DNA from: Earliella scabrosa
Taxonomy: Eukaryota; Basidiomycota; Agaricomycetes; Polyporales; Polyporaceae
Assembly (NCBI GenBank): GCA_022605405.1
Contig: JABYQQ010000015.1
Span: 124,001 to 188,000, forward strand
DNA length: 64,000 nucleotides
Direction of reading: 5' to 3'
In this document: one piece after another, positions 1-10,460 of the stretch
How positions within the stretch are numbered: the first letter of the stretch is position 1
How the letters are laid out: the number at the start of each line of letters is the position of its first letter
Made by a program: the position numbers and the translations under genes
Notes under the pieces: generated by a model
Database searches by the model: none
Seen by the model: only the letters and a program-made list of their open reading frames with translations
Told to the model about the DNA's origin: nothing

Positions 1-476
1 GGTCCATCACTTACAGTCTCCCACCACGTTCCTGGAGGAAATAACCAGCAGGTACGAAGCTGTCGAATGCTTCAACTTAATGCTCTGAATTACGGCAGGA
101 GATAGTTACCGGAGTACAGCTCCAAGAAGCCAACGATACCATACACAACCACACTCTCCTCCCAATCAGCCTCCACAGCACCGGCTGATATTCTCTCGAC
201 CTTCCCTCCCTTGCCCCACTCGACCTTGACCTCAGACTCCACGCGTTCCTGCTCCTGGCCAGGACGCCTGGGACGTATGAGAAGGCCCTCAGGTGTCGCC
301 ACAATGGATATATGTTCGTAGGGGCATGGGTGGGGGACGGGAGGTAGGGTATCCTTGGGTTGTAGGCCTGCATGGTGCAGTGGAGGGTTCGTCGTCGCTG
401 GGAGCGCTGCTACTGCTGGTGCGGGCTTTGTGGCGGGCCCGGGGATCTTGAATGTTTTGGAGAAGAGGCGCTTCAT
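1..476 (-). CDS. SAC1-type phosphoinositide phosphatase, 5' end (partial)
   Basis: Only the N-terminus is inside the window; the gene runs off the left edge. I read the start as the ATG ending at 476 (MKRLFSKTFK). Exon 1 is 110..476 and exon 2 is 15..59, with a 50-bp GT-AG intron between them and another donor (gtaagt) at 14. After splicing the protein has a Pro/Ala-rich linker, then HISIVATPEGLLIRP, then YGIVGFLELYSASYLLVISS, which matches the start of the Sac domain in Sac1/Fig4-like phosphatases. Family members remove phosphate from phosphoinositides such as PI4P on ER and Golgi membranes. The catalytic CX5R motif is outside the window, so activity cannot be judged. Sac1 rather than another Sac-domain protein is an inference. 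Confidence 0.6.
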
Positions 477-768
477 GATCGCCGACCCAGCAGCAGACAA
501 GCAGAGAGCATATATACAGGCCGGAGGGATGGAGGAGAGGACCTGAAGGGGGACAGAAACCAGGCAACTCCGGCGGCTCAAGACGAGAGCCTCGTCTCGA
601 ATGACATCAGATCGCCAGATCTGCTAGCGATGCAACGCCCGATCCGACCAGGGTCCTCTCCCGCTTGAGACGCTCTCAAGTTCCAGCATGATTGCCTTCG
701 AGTTGCACGCGGGATGTGGTGTCCAGGAACTATTGCAACAATACAGTACATGACAACACGTTCTACGC

Positions 769-2048
769 CTACTGTTCGCCCTCCGGTGGGTTCGCAGACG
801 AACGGCCCTCCACACGAATCCCGTATCCGTACCCAGTCCCAGGAGCGCCTGGGACGTCGCCGGGGCCGTTGTAGTGCAGCTCGGATACATCGTAATTGCC
901 TAGTGAGACGTGCATGAGCCATTTATGCCACTGGGCACATCAGAGAGTGAACGCACCAATAAACTTCCATCCATCCTGCTTGACATGATATAGATTCACG
1001 GTGTTACCGGAGAACGCGTCTCGGTGACCAGCAGCGTAGATGCTGCGCCTGCCAAGCTCCTGTGCTTCCTCATCCGTGAGGTCCCACCGGTATCCCTGGT
1101 CCAATACACCATACGCGAAAGTGCTGCCAGAGCCGACCGAGAAGAGGTCGCCCTTTAGACGGGTTCCATCGGAGTCGACATAGAAGATGGCGGGACCCTA
1201 CACGAGGTGCTTGTGAGTCCCAAAGTTCTCCTCAAGTAAATAACACTTACAGTCTTGTCCCATCCGCAGATCATCGTGCCCTATACATGATATATTCGGA
1301 CATGGTTCCAATCAGGGGAAAGCAGCCGCGACGCACCATGCTGAGCCCCATGCCCTTGTAACTGTATACAAGATTGCTCAGGTACTTGCTCGCAGCGGCT
1401 ACAGAGATTCGTTCCCGGTTACGCAGTTCGTGCAGTCTGCATTGAATGCCAAGGTAGGTCTCCCAGTATTGACAATCGGCTGAAGACATTTGTAAGATAC
1501 TTGCATTGCCATCATGCATGCACTGCACGCACCTGCGCCACCGGCCATCGTTCCGAGGAGGTATGGGTTGATCTCAATGACCTTCTTCACCGTCCCCGAA
1601 GCTGGAGGACATCACCGTCTGATTGTATACAGACTTATTGCCATGAGAGCACTCACCAACATAACTGCCAGCCGTAGCACGAGAATCAACAGCGACAATC
1701 ACGCCTCCCTGGAACCTGAATGCCAATGTTGTTGTACCGTGCTTGATTTTGATACGGCACGAAGGGTCTGCATGGTCGTCGGTATGCATCCTGAGGAACG
1801 CAGTGGGCTAAAACAAGTAACACGTGAGGATATTGTCTCAAGGGGATCAAACAGACTGAGGCGCGTTCACTCACATCCTGTACTGCAGGGAGCTTAAACA
1901 TGGGTACACCTGACGCCATGTTGCCAAAGCCACCAGCCGATCCCCACATCATCTCGGAGACGTCGTCATCCTCGCCGTATAGTTCCTTTGCCTTCCTGAT
2001 GTCGGCGTCGGGCGATGTTGACGAGTAGCGGGTGAGGAAGGAGTTCAT
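769..2048 (-). CDS. PRE2: 20S proteasome subunit beta-5 (chymotrypsin-like)
   Basis: Seven exons (1875..2048, 1657..1807, 1533..1601, 1337..1479, 1251..1280, 957..1197, 769..899) give 312 aa. A propeptide of 82 residues ends in Gly before the N-terminal nucleophile Thr83 (HGTTTLAF), the autocleavage site of beta-5. Mature Asp17 (in [10 protein letters not shown]) and Lys33 (in TVKKVIEIN) are present, as are the family blocks [46 protein letters not shown] and [10 protein letters not shown]. The subunit supplies the chymotrypsin-like activity of the proteasome core. The seventh exon ends in an unusual Gly/Pro-rich tail. One exon is only 30 nt. The start ATG at 2048 is preceded by another in-frame ATG at 2153; I chose 2048 because the propeptide is then of normal length. 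Confidence 0.95.
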
Positions 2049-3026
2049 GGTGGTCGTAGAGTACGCGTATGCGCTCCTGGCGCCAAAAGGCGACGTACGC
2101 TTCGTGCGGGAAGTCACGTGTGTACTGGACGCGACGCGCGTTCGCGCGTTCACCTTCGCGATCGCGGACTTACTGGCTGATCAGTCTACGGCCTCCGCTG
2201 CCGTCCAAGCTGCGTCAATGTTACAACCCATTGCTGTGCTCCCGCTACAAGTATGATAGGAGGAGTCGCCGAACTCGTTACAGCACACGGAGAAAGTCAG
2301 GGCCTCGGGGCGCCATCATCATGCACTAAGTAATATCATATTATTCTATTAGTAGCGGCGGTCGCTTGGGCACCAACTCACAAATCGTGCAACGGACTCG
2401 TCCGCATGGAGTGCCAGTGCCACAGTTTATTGCATCTTCACATAGTCTCCACGAACGTTCGATGCTTGAGGCTAGCCGCGGCCTACAAGATGCGGTGCTT
2501 GAGAGTTCAAGAGGTTTGCCCATGACGACACAATAGAAATCCGGATTGGAAGGTTGACGTAGAACGGAGGTCGCTCCCCTCACTCTTGCGAAGAAGACCA
2601 GACACGCCTGCCAAGAGACAGAAACTAAACCTTGAGGTATGCGGGGAGCGATCTATGGAATTCATGGCACGAACGACTGCACATGGCTATGGCTAATCAT
2701 ACAACCACTCTTCTCAGACAATATCATACACAGGATAGCGATATCTGCGAAACAACTCAACAGTATCTATGACGACGGAGCACAGAACAGAGGTGCGCGA
2801 GAGCGCGACAGTTACAGCAGATCCGGAGAGGAGAAATCGAGACCAGGAAAGAACAAACCAGGGCACCACTATTCAATACTACTAGAAAAGGAGTTCCTGT
2901 CCATGAAGAAGCATATGAGTCCATATGGGCCACTCAGCCGCGAGCTCGGCGCGGCCTCCAGCATTGGACCGCGCGGGAGTTTTGTACGGCAGCGCATTCT
3001 TGCACGGAACGCGGGGAGCTACAGCC
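2049..3026. other. Intergenic stretch without a supportable gene
   Basis: This lies between the PRE2 start and the 3' end of the methyltransferase gene. It holds open frames on both strands (for example 2639-3205 on the plus strand), but none has family motifs, a convincing splice pattern or codon bias. The part next to PRE2 contains CACGTG at about 2115-2120, an E-box-like site that could belong to the PRE2 promoter; this is inference only. Confidence 0.4.
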
Positions 3027-4626
3027 TCACCCTGACTTTTTCACAGCCCAGGCGAAGGTCCAGCGGCTGTGGATACGGACACGAAGTTCACGTAACTCTG
3101 CCGCAGCCTCACGCTGCATCGTCTCCACGCTTTCAGGCAGGTATCCCTCGCTGCAACAGCATGGTCAGTTCATGCCAAGGGCAACGGCGGTGTTGGAAGG
3201 CATGATACCTCAACAGGAGCGGCCCCATACCCGCAATAAACCTCAAACAGTCTTCACGTAGCATCTCCGAGATCACTCGCTCCCGGTAATCCGCTAAATG
3301 TGCCATTAGTATTGTGAATTGGGCATGCAATGACCCACTCACAGTAGCGCCATGGCCCGATCGGAATGAAGACTTTATGCCAACCGATCTCGGTGTAGTC
3401 GTCAATGGCCCTGAGCCAGGTAGGAGCCATAGACGGTGTGTCGATGCTGCCACCCCTATTCTTCATGGCGTTATAAGCCGCGAAGAACACGCGTTGCGTC
3501 CAGGAGAAATCGGGTGATCCCTCTTCCACGAAAGCCAGGGGTTCTTGGAACTCGTCGAAGAGCTGCATGTCTCCGTCTCCAACGATAACAACTCCTCCCG
3601 GACGGAGTGCTTGTGCGAATTCCTCGAGGAGACGTGGATAATCGCGGATCTATATATACGGGGCGTTAGAGCCTTCTACATAATTGTCCAGTGAAAAAGA
3701 CGAACCCCCGAGTTAATCGATCGCGCATGTATGACGTCGAATGATTCTCTATAATGACTGAACCCTAGGTTCGCCTGGAAACCAAGAGTTAGCGGACGCA
3801 AATTCTTGAACATAAACTTATCGCTCACGTCGTCTATCTCAAAGCTATATAGGCGCGCAGGTGAGTCCATGAGTCAGCAAGTCAATGGCGAGCAACGCAC
3901 CGACAGTTCGGGGGAAGATCGCTGCGTATTGACAGACGGTACATGTGAGATGAAACCTAGCCGGTGCCACAGCATGCCACTCACCCGTCGACCCTTGGAG
4001 GTGCTAGATCGACACCGAGGACAGTGCAATGGGGAAATTGTTTCGCCATATCGATGGCCCTGACGAAACGTGTTCTCAGTCACGCTCATAGCTATCGCAG
4101 CCGTCTCTGATTTACCAGCTTCCGCTTCCAGTTCCGACGTCCATTACCGACGGAATTTTGCCTTGCCGAGGAGCTAATGCTCGCCTGACCAGGTTAGGGG
4201 CGGGGTATAGACCGCCGAGAGCGAGCGTGATAACCTGATGCTGTAAATCGAGCCTTCTATGCTCTTCGTTGTCCTGATTCAGTCGTCGAGGAAGTCGATA
4301 TCACTGTACATCGAATCACGCGACCCGCGGTGAACTCACCGCCGGTAAAAAGTACGTCTATACTCCGGGTTCAGTAATCAGTCTAGAATCATTGGCATGC
4401 ACACGTACATCGTTCTGGTTGTTGAGGATACGGCCGTATGCCTGCCTAAGCTGTCAGATAGCGCAGGGCGTCAAAATGAGGGCACGGGTAGATATGACCT
4501 AGAGAGAGGGTTGCGCACCATCAATCGTCCATCCACCGACGAGGAGAACGAGTAGCAGGACGGCGCAGGACTGGCGCTACGTCCGTCGGAGCTCGTATCA
4601 ACATAATCGTCCTGATTGGCAGCCAT
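3027..4626 (-). CDS. LaeA-like SAM-dependent methyltransferase
   Basis: A multi-exon gene read from ATG 4626 (MAANQDDYVDTSSDGRS) to TGA 3027. Splicing yields, in order: YGRILNNQND, YFLPA, RRLNQDNEEHRRLDLQHQ, ALGGLYPAPN, then SAM motif I VMDVGTGSGSW (about 4110-4150), motif II CTVLGVDLAPP (about 4000-4040), NLGFSHYRESFDVIHARS, LRPGGVVIVGDGDMQLFDE, SWTQRVFFAAYNAMKNRGGS, and the C-terminus LLLSEGYLPESVETMQREA...RWTFAWAVKKSG. This is the class I methyltransferase group that is expanded in agaricomycetes and related to LaeA/UMTA. The substrate cannot be predicted and LaeA-like regulation of secondary metabolism is not shown. Its Ser-rich N-terminus is variable in the group. I did not fix every intron boundary. 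The gene is head-to-head with UBC9 across 712 bp. Confidence 0.82.
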
Positions 4627-5338
4627 GAGGCGGTCAGTAGCGAAAGCGAGGCTGTTGGGGTGATGAACGAAGTACCGAACTGCTGCATGGCGGTGACGAC
4701 TCGGAGGAGGACGAGTATATATGCGATTCCGGTTTGGCTGACGCCCGAATAAAAGGCAGTATACTCCCTGCACTGTCAGGCCCTGACATCGAAAATGTGA
4801 GCGATTGTAGGATAACGTCATGGAATGTCCGAGGGCATAGAAGCGACTCACAGCTCATGGGAGCGTGATTGAGTTTGTGCATGGAGAAGATCCTTGAAAA
4901 ATTTGGGTCGAAGAGGTGGAGATAAGGCGCGAGAGCGAGAGATCTAAAGCCGTCGTTTGGGAGCTTCGAGCTCGAGGAAGTTCGGCCTCGGAAGTCGAAA
5001 CTAGTTACGGCGGTTCTATACGTGCGCAAGTCGGTAAATAGGACCGCACACGGTCGGGAGTGAAACGGAGACTCGCCTGGAGAGACTGGCAGCGTGCGGG
5101 GAGTACTCATGGAGAGCGGGCCATGTTGGTGTTGTGAGAGACTAAGATATATCTGTCTTCGGCTCTTGCGTTCGCTGCCTGATATCCCTTGTCGACCGTC
5201 GTCTCCAATCCACTCTAGAATCCGCATGTTGACCTTACGTAAGCCCCTATCCTCCACCACGCTCTCGGCACTTTCCGCAGAGCGCGTCTCCCCTGCCGCC
5301 ACTGGTGAGAGCTTAACGTGTCTTGACCTCTAACCGCC
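4627..5338. promoter_or_regulatory. Shared intergenic region between methyltransferase and UBC9
   Basis: The 712-bp interval separates two divergent starts. An open frame (4634-5302, minus) covers most of it, but it is rich in Ser/Arg, has no recognisable domain and overlaps the 5' leader, so I do not call it a gene. No TATA box is clear. It probably holds both promoters. Confidence 0.35.
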
Positions 5339-6210
5339 ATGTCTGGGATCTGCAGGGCCCGTCTTGCCGAGGAGCGCAAGCAGTGGCGCAAGGACCACCC
5401 ATTCGTACGCGTTCTCCAATGAGTTCTCTTCTGCTCTGGCACTGAACTCGTCCAGGGCTTCTACGCCAAACCCACCAAAGCTCCCGATGGTTCCATGAAC
5501 CTCCTGGAGTGGGAGGTCGGCATCCCTGGAAAAGCAGGGGTACGTTTGTCTCCCAGTGGCTCGTGTCACTTGGCGTGGGTTGCTGAGCGCATGGATCACA
5601 GACACCATGGGAAGGTGGTGTATACAAGTTGATGATGATATTTCCCGAAGGTAGACATCTCATCCAGCTTGTCCGTGTGGATCCATGAGAGCTCAGTATG
5701 TTTTTAGACTATCCGTCTAAGCCACCAAAGTGTGAGTTTGCTCTCCACTGCGCGTAGCCACGCACGCTAACTCCTTTTCTTCCAGGTAAATTTACTCCCC
5801 CTCTGTTCCACCCCAACGTGTATCCCTCGGGAACCGTCTGCCTGTCTATTCTGGACGAGGAGAAATCTTGGAAACCAGCCATCACGATCAAACAGGTCCG
5901 CCCGAAGAAGCCGTATGGACTATACGCGCTTACTGATACCCTCGAATCTCCCAGGTGCTTCTCGGTATCCAGGAACTCTTGAACGATCCGAATGTAAACG
6001 ATCCCGCGCAAAGTGATGCTTACACGATGTTCAAGTGCGTGCCATTCTCTAGTCTTTTCTACGTGCCTTGAGCCGCTGAGCAATTGTGGTGACCAGGAAC
6101 GACAAGGTAGCATACGAGTAAGTCAGACAGCCCACATAGTTACCGAAAGCTTACCTTTCTTCTACAGGCGCCGCATCAAGCAACAGGCCCGAGAGAACAT
6201 CCCGAAGTAG
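5339..6210 (+). CDS. UBC9: SUMO-conjugating enzyme E2
   Basis: Eight exons: 5339..5404, 5456..5539, 5602..5650, 5708..5731, 5786..5895, 5955..6034, 6097..6117 and 6168..6210. They splice to 158 aa, exactly the usual Ubc9 length. The UBC fold is complete: [40 protein letters not shown], the HPN motif ([13 protein letters not shown]) with catalytic Cys93, then [20 protein letters not shown] and the end [12 protein letters not shown]. The enzyme takes SUMO from the Aos1/Uba2 E1 and passes it to lysines in target proteins, mainly in the nucleus. Exons 4 and 7 are very small (24 and 21 nt), so automatic prediction could easily miss them. It is convergent with SNU13. Confidence 0.97.
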
Positions 6211-6412
6211 ACACGTACCTCGCTCGCTTTCGTTACTTGCTGTATTCTGCTGGTTATTTTTACTCTATACTATATGGTCGCATTGCTCAGGACCCTGCAC
6301 GTATTATGATGCCGAGAATACACGCCAAACACGTGTGTTATTACACGCAACAGCACGTCGCGCGGTACATGACGCCATCACGACAGGCCAGTCGTAAGCG
6401 AACTATTGTCGC

Positions 6413-6965
6413 TCAGACCATGAGCTTATCGACAGCTAGCTTAATGGTCTGAATTTGGCTTGAAAGTTCTTTGTTTTCGTTCGTCGTGATGCTGGCGGCA
6501 ATGACGGGCCTGGTCACACCGCAGGCGCGACCCAGGGCTGCCTTGGATGCGACGAAGATGTACGGCACATTCTGTCGGTTAGGTTGAGTAGCGATACCAA
6601 GATATGTGAGGAACAGGGCACACCTTCTCCTCGCACAGAAGAGGGAGATGGAGGAGAATCTCCAGAGGCTCAGTGTCCGCAGTCAGGATGATGAGTTCAG
6701 CGATACCACGGTTCAATGTCTTGGTCGCTAGAGGTGGGACATCGGGGCATTAGCGAGCAACCTCTTGCTATCCGATCGTAGCACACCTTCATTGGCTCCC
6801 TTCTTGAGCTGCTTGTACTGCGATGCACGCTCGACGAGGTCGAGAATCTGCCAGGCGATCGTCGGTGTAACGCGAAGGACGAAGTCTGGAGAAACTGCAT
6901 ACCGAGTTGTTGAGGTCGGCGTCCGCAAGGGGCCACGCCTTTCCCTTTGACTCTGTGTCGGCCAT
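6413..6965 (-). CDS. SNU13: 15.5K/Snu13 kink-turn RNA-binding protein
   Basis: Four exons (6787..6847 and 6903..6965 at the 5' side, then 6624..6727 and 6413..6571) give 128 aa. The L7Ae/Nhp2/Snu13 core is clear: [75 protein letters not shown] and [10 protein letters not shown]. The [12 protein letters not shown] loop contacts kink-turn RNA in this family. Snu13 binds the U4 snRNA 5' stem-loop in the tri-snRNP and box C/D snoRNAs in the nucleolus. The length equals the family norm. Start ATG 6965 is the only one giving the standard N-terminus. Confidence 0.95.
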
Positions 6966-7470
6966 ATGGATTTTTCGAGAGCGACCTCACGTCTGGATGA
7001 TCCTTGGTCGGTGGTTCGTCAGTTGATCCCTCGCGTGAGCAGCGGAAGACGAGTACGAGACGATGCGGGTACAACGAAGCAGTGCTGCACAAAAATTCCG
7101 CCACAGACGCGCCCCTCGGCAAACGCGGCGTGCCAAAATAGGCAACCGATCAATCCGACCCGCGACTTCAACCTCATCCTCGTCCCGAATCCGACTGCAT
7201 CTTGCTCCACTCATTTACCGCGACCTTTGTCCGGTTGCTCTGCACCATGCTAAGAATACAGACACTCCCGCTACTACGACGCGCCATCTCCGGTTCTAAT
7301 CTGGAAGAACTCTGTCAAGGATTCTAAACATACACAGGTCTAGTACAACACGAACCGGACAACCATACACATCATGTGGTGGGTCAGCACATATATGAGG
7401 GATGGGACAAGGCCGACATATCTCAAGGCACTCGGCTCTCAGCTCAGCATTGCACTTGCCTCTCCGTGCT
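6966..7470. promoter_or_regulatory. Divergent promoter region, SNU13 / cytochrome gene
   Basis: A 505-bp gap between two divergent starts. A TATA-like stretch (acatatatga, about 7388-7397) lies roughly 75-80 bp before the cytochrome ATG on the plus strand. Open frames here (for example 6966-7253 plus) have no domain and are Arg/Pro-rich, which looks like chance coding in GC-rich DNA. Confidence 0.35.
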
Positions 7471-8610
7471 ATGTCTCGTAGACTCCTTGCTGTGGGCTTT
7501 GCTGTTGTCGCCGCCTCTCTTGGTATCTTTCTTCTATCCATGTTTAATTGGCCTCGTTACTCAAATAACGGGTCACCAGCGGCGGCCCAGGTGGCCTCCT
7601 CATACTGTGACTCTGCCAGCGGAATTTGCTTCCAAGGCATTACAGTAAGGACCCCTTGCGCTGACCGTGTGGTACTTTGATACTAGGTCGATCCCCAGGA
7701 TCCCGTAGAGGATATGACCATTGGCGTCGTACTCCCACCGATTTCTACACCGCCCTCGGACGAATACATTGTGCAAATCGCAGCACCAGCCAGTTACGGC
7801 TGGACCGGCATCAGCATGGGCGGGCAGATGTCCAACAGCCTTCTGTTCCCTCTGTGGACTGACGGCAACAAAATTATGCTCGGACCTCGCTGGACAGAGT
7901 TTGTCCTCATATTGTTAGCACTGGTCTGTCCGTGCTTACATAGCTGACATATTAGCGACTATGTACTGCCTCTGGCGTACACGGGTCCGAAGATTACCCT
8001 TCTCCCGGCTTCAACGGTGAACCGTACCCATATCAATGCCATCTTCCGCTGCCAAGTATGTCCTACATCACTATGTATAAGCGCATATGCTCATATCACT
8101 ACGTTGACACCATATAGAACTGCACTGTCTGGGAGGGCGGTTCTTTCGGCTCCGGAGACCTCAACGGTTCCGCTGTCATCGCCTACGTCGCCTCGAGCAC
8201 CACCGGAGTCGAGGATCCCTCGGACATCAACTCGAGCTTCCAGGAACATGACTTCTTCGGGTTCTTTGGCGTCGATCTTAGCGCCGCGCACTCAACCTCG
8301 TACAGCTCTTACATCAACGGCGGATCTCCTAGCTCTACCACTCCCCCCACCAGCACTAGCAGTGCGCCCAGCGCTGCGCAGAGTGCGGTACGTTAACACT
8401 TATGTGCTTCTAACTCGTACTTACTTGGCCCAACCCCAGTATGGACAGGTACATTGAAGTTCTTTGAAGGAGAATAGGATGTGCCTGGCTAACCTTCCCT
8501 TGTTACAGTGCGGTGGGAATGGTTGGACTGGTCCGACCACCTGTGTCTCCGGCTTCTCATGCATTGCAGTTTCTCCTCCGTACTACAGCCAGTGTCAACC
8601 TACCCAGTAG
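7471..8610 (+). CDS. Carbohydrate-binding cytochrome b562 (AA8 cytochrome + CBM1), secreted
   Basis: Six exons (7471..7644, 7687..7898, 7956..8055, 8118..8387, 8440..8448, 8509..8610) code for 288 aa. A hydrophobic N-terminal segment (about residues 6-25) looks like a signal peptide or anchor. The AA8 cytochrome domain follows, as in cellobiose dehydrogenase: the Met of [10 protein letters not shown] and the His of [10 protein letters not shown] fit the two axial haem ligands. A Ser/Thr/Pro linker (about 230-250) leads to a C-terminal CBM1 ([15 protein letters not shown]...YYSQCQ) with its cysteines and aromatic residues. There is no flavin dehydrogenase domain. Similar stand-alone cytochromes are known in Phanerochaete; they are thought to move electrons near cellulose, perhaps to lytic polysaccharide monooxygenases. 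Exon 5 is only 9 nt and codes for Tyr-Gly-Gln of the CBM1. Confidence 0.92.
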
Positions 8611-9023
8611 TTCGGGCATGTGCCAGTGGATGTTAATTGTCTTGAATGACATCGGTCATTTCAGGGGTGCTGAACTATCTTGTATCTGGCCGTTATGTAC
8701 GACAGCGACGCATGTTGAGACTCCCATACATGCATGAATCAGTCTTGATGCTGTCAATATTATATGATTCTTGCAAGCGGGACCCTAACCTCAAACATAT
8801 CTCAGGGCGATCACGTGAGTCACAGTCGCGATCGAAACTAGGCGGAACTTGTACTACAGTACTGGAGCCCTCAGCCAACTGCCGACCCGACACCCCCATA
8901 TGCATCCGCATCTCTGAACCGCGGAGCACCACCATAACGAGGAAATCCTTCAAGTTCACTCAGTACTAGCAACAACCCACCCCCCTAGGAGTCTGAAGCT
9001 GAAGCCGAGTCAACCCATACTAC
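8611..9023. other. Intergenic, no gene seen
   Basis: About 410 bp between two plus-strand genes. Short open frames have stops and no motifs. It presumably holds the 3' UTR of the cytochrome gene and the promoter of the next gene. Confidence 0.4.
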
Positions 9024-10168
9024 ATGGCGCAGTTTGGCCCCACAATCCTGGACGTTCATACGCCTTCATCGTCCTTTGCAATCATATATTCTGGCAAGTG
9101 GTAAGAAATATCATTGGCATGCAAATAACTAACGTTGCCCTCAGACCCGGAAGACACCATTGACACGCTGCATGGGAAATTGAGCAAGAAGGTTGCGGTT
9201 GAGCTGCATGGTGAAGCTGTGCGTGAGGGCTGCGTAAAGTACGAATGGAACAACACCGTATGGGACTTGGATGATGGTGCGTCCTGTCTCATGCCAACTT
9301 TGCTATCTCCCAACATTGCAGCAGAATCCGACTTCTCGATATTTGCGTGGAGACTCAAGTCCTCCACCCCTGGCGGCGACGGTGCTCCCGTCCTACACGT
9401 CAGGAATCCAGACCACCCCCTTCCCCCGCCGTCAGAATACCGGAATCCCTCGTTCTACATGTTCCGCCCCAAAACTTCGCCTGCATCTCCACGCCTCCCG
9501 GCAAGCCCAGACAGCATGTCAGTACGGAGTGGGAAGTCACGCAAGCGCAGCAAAGAGACGAAGCCAGAGGACGGCGTGCCCAAGTTCAAGAAGGAGTTCG
9601 AGAAGTTCCACAACGAGAACGGCGTCCGGACGGTTGTCGGGAGCATTGGTCCTGTGAACGACGGTGAGCCCATGTGCACCCATTCCCACTGCGGGGGAGT
9701 CTGACGTATTTCGCGTTTCGTGTGGTTCGTGTTGTCGTGCGCCGGTGCCTTGCGCAGTCCGAATGCTGCTGAAGAGCGGATACCGTCATGTGTACATTTC
9801 GCGAAAGTTCGCCATAAAGAACGGCTTCATCCCCCGAGACGCTGCCCCAGGGCACTACGGATACAGTGGGCTTGTCAAGTAGGCGTTCGTCAGGTTCCGA
9901 CAGGGTGCGTGTGGCTGACCTCGGTCATGTTCACAGTTTGGGCAAGTGGCCTATTACGGTTGGCCGCACGCGGACTTCACATTCCGTGTATTTGTCTGAG
10001 GAGTCGCACTTCGACGTGGTCCTAGGGCGGTCGTTCGTGGAGCGCAGGATGATCAAGTTCGACCCTGTTGACCCTACGGACGTCGTGTGTCAGGACACAG
10101 GGGAGAAGATTGATTGTGAGCTTGTCATCCTCAAGGACGGGAAAGGACAGATCGTGACTGTTACCTGA
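9024..10168 (+). CDS. Conserved fungal protein with degenerate retropepsin-like C-terminal half
   Basis: Five exons (9024..9093, 9145..9276, 9322..9663, 9758..9878, 9937..10168) give 298 aa: MAQFGPTILDVHTPS..., then FAIIYSDPEDTIDTLHGKLS joined across a GC-AG intron. The middle (about 95-165) is Pro/Ser/Lys-rich and probably disordered. The last ~115 residues (VRMLLKSGYRHVYISRKFAI, GHYGYSGLVNLGKWPITVGR, HFDVVLGRSFVERRMIKFDP) follow the order of a single-lobe aspartic-protease fold, with an FDVVLG block like the second retropepsin motif. The place of the catalytic Asp-Ser/Thr-Gly reads LKSG, so proteolysis is unlikely. I recognise the pattern from uncharacterised fungal proteins but know no function. 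Protein-level reading frame is strongly supported; the fold is inference. Confidence 0.8.
9094..9144 (+). other. Non-canonical GC-AG intron
   Basis: The donor is G|gcaagt and the acceptor ccctcag|AC. The nearby GT candidates (gtggta, gtaaga) give a stop codon or the wrong frame, whereas GC-AG keeps the protein in frame (YSDPEDT). The donor matches the known GC-AG consensus. Confidence 0.75.
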
Positions 10169-10460
10169 CATTACACGGCGTCCTCTATATCCCCGGTTCT
10201 TGTCGGACTTTCCTTGTACTCGTTCCACCCTATTGTATGTATACCCACACACTTGTACATCTGGACTACATGTATCTATACTGCCATTCAGCTCAATCTA
10301 CTGGTCGCCTTTGTTGCTCTCCATTTCCAGGCATCCGGGCTGCTCCGGGCCGTAGCGCTGACCGGCGCTTGAACAGCCACGTGGTCTGGGCCAGACTGTC
10401 TGGAGGAGGGGCGGCGACAAGGCTGAACAACACCACGACGCCCCGTCCTCGTCGTCCACG

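Noticed and set aside
2639..3205. 188-codon plus-strand frame
   Set aside because: Overlaps the 3' exons of the methyltransferase on the other strand; no motif or plausible promoter.
4634..5302. 222-codon minus-strand frame upstream of the methyltransferase
   Set aside because: Low-complexity Ser/Arg content, overlaps the true start region, and no domain was found.
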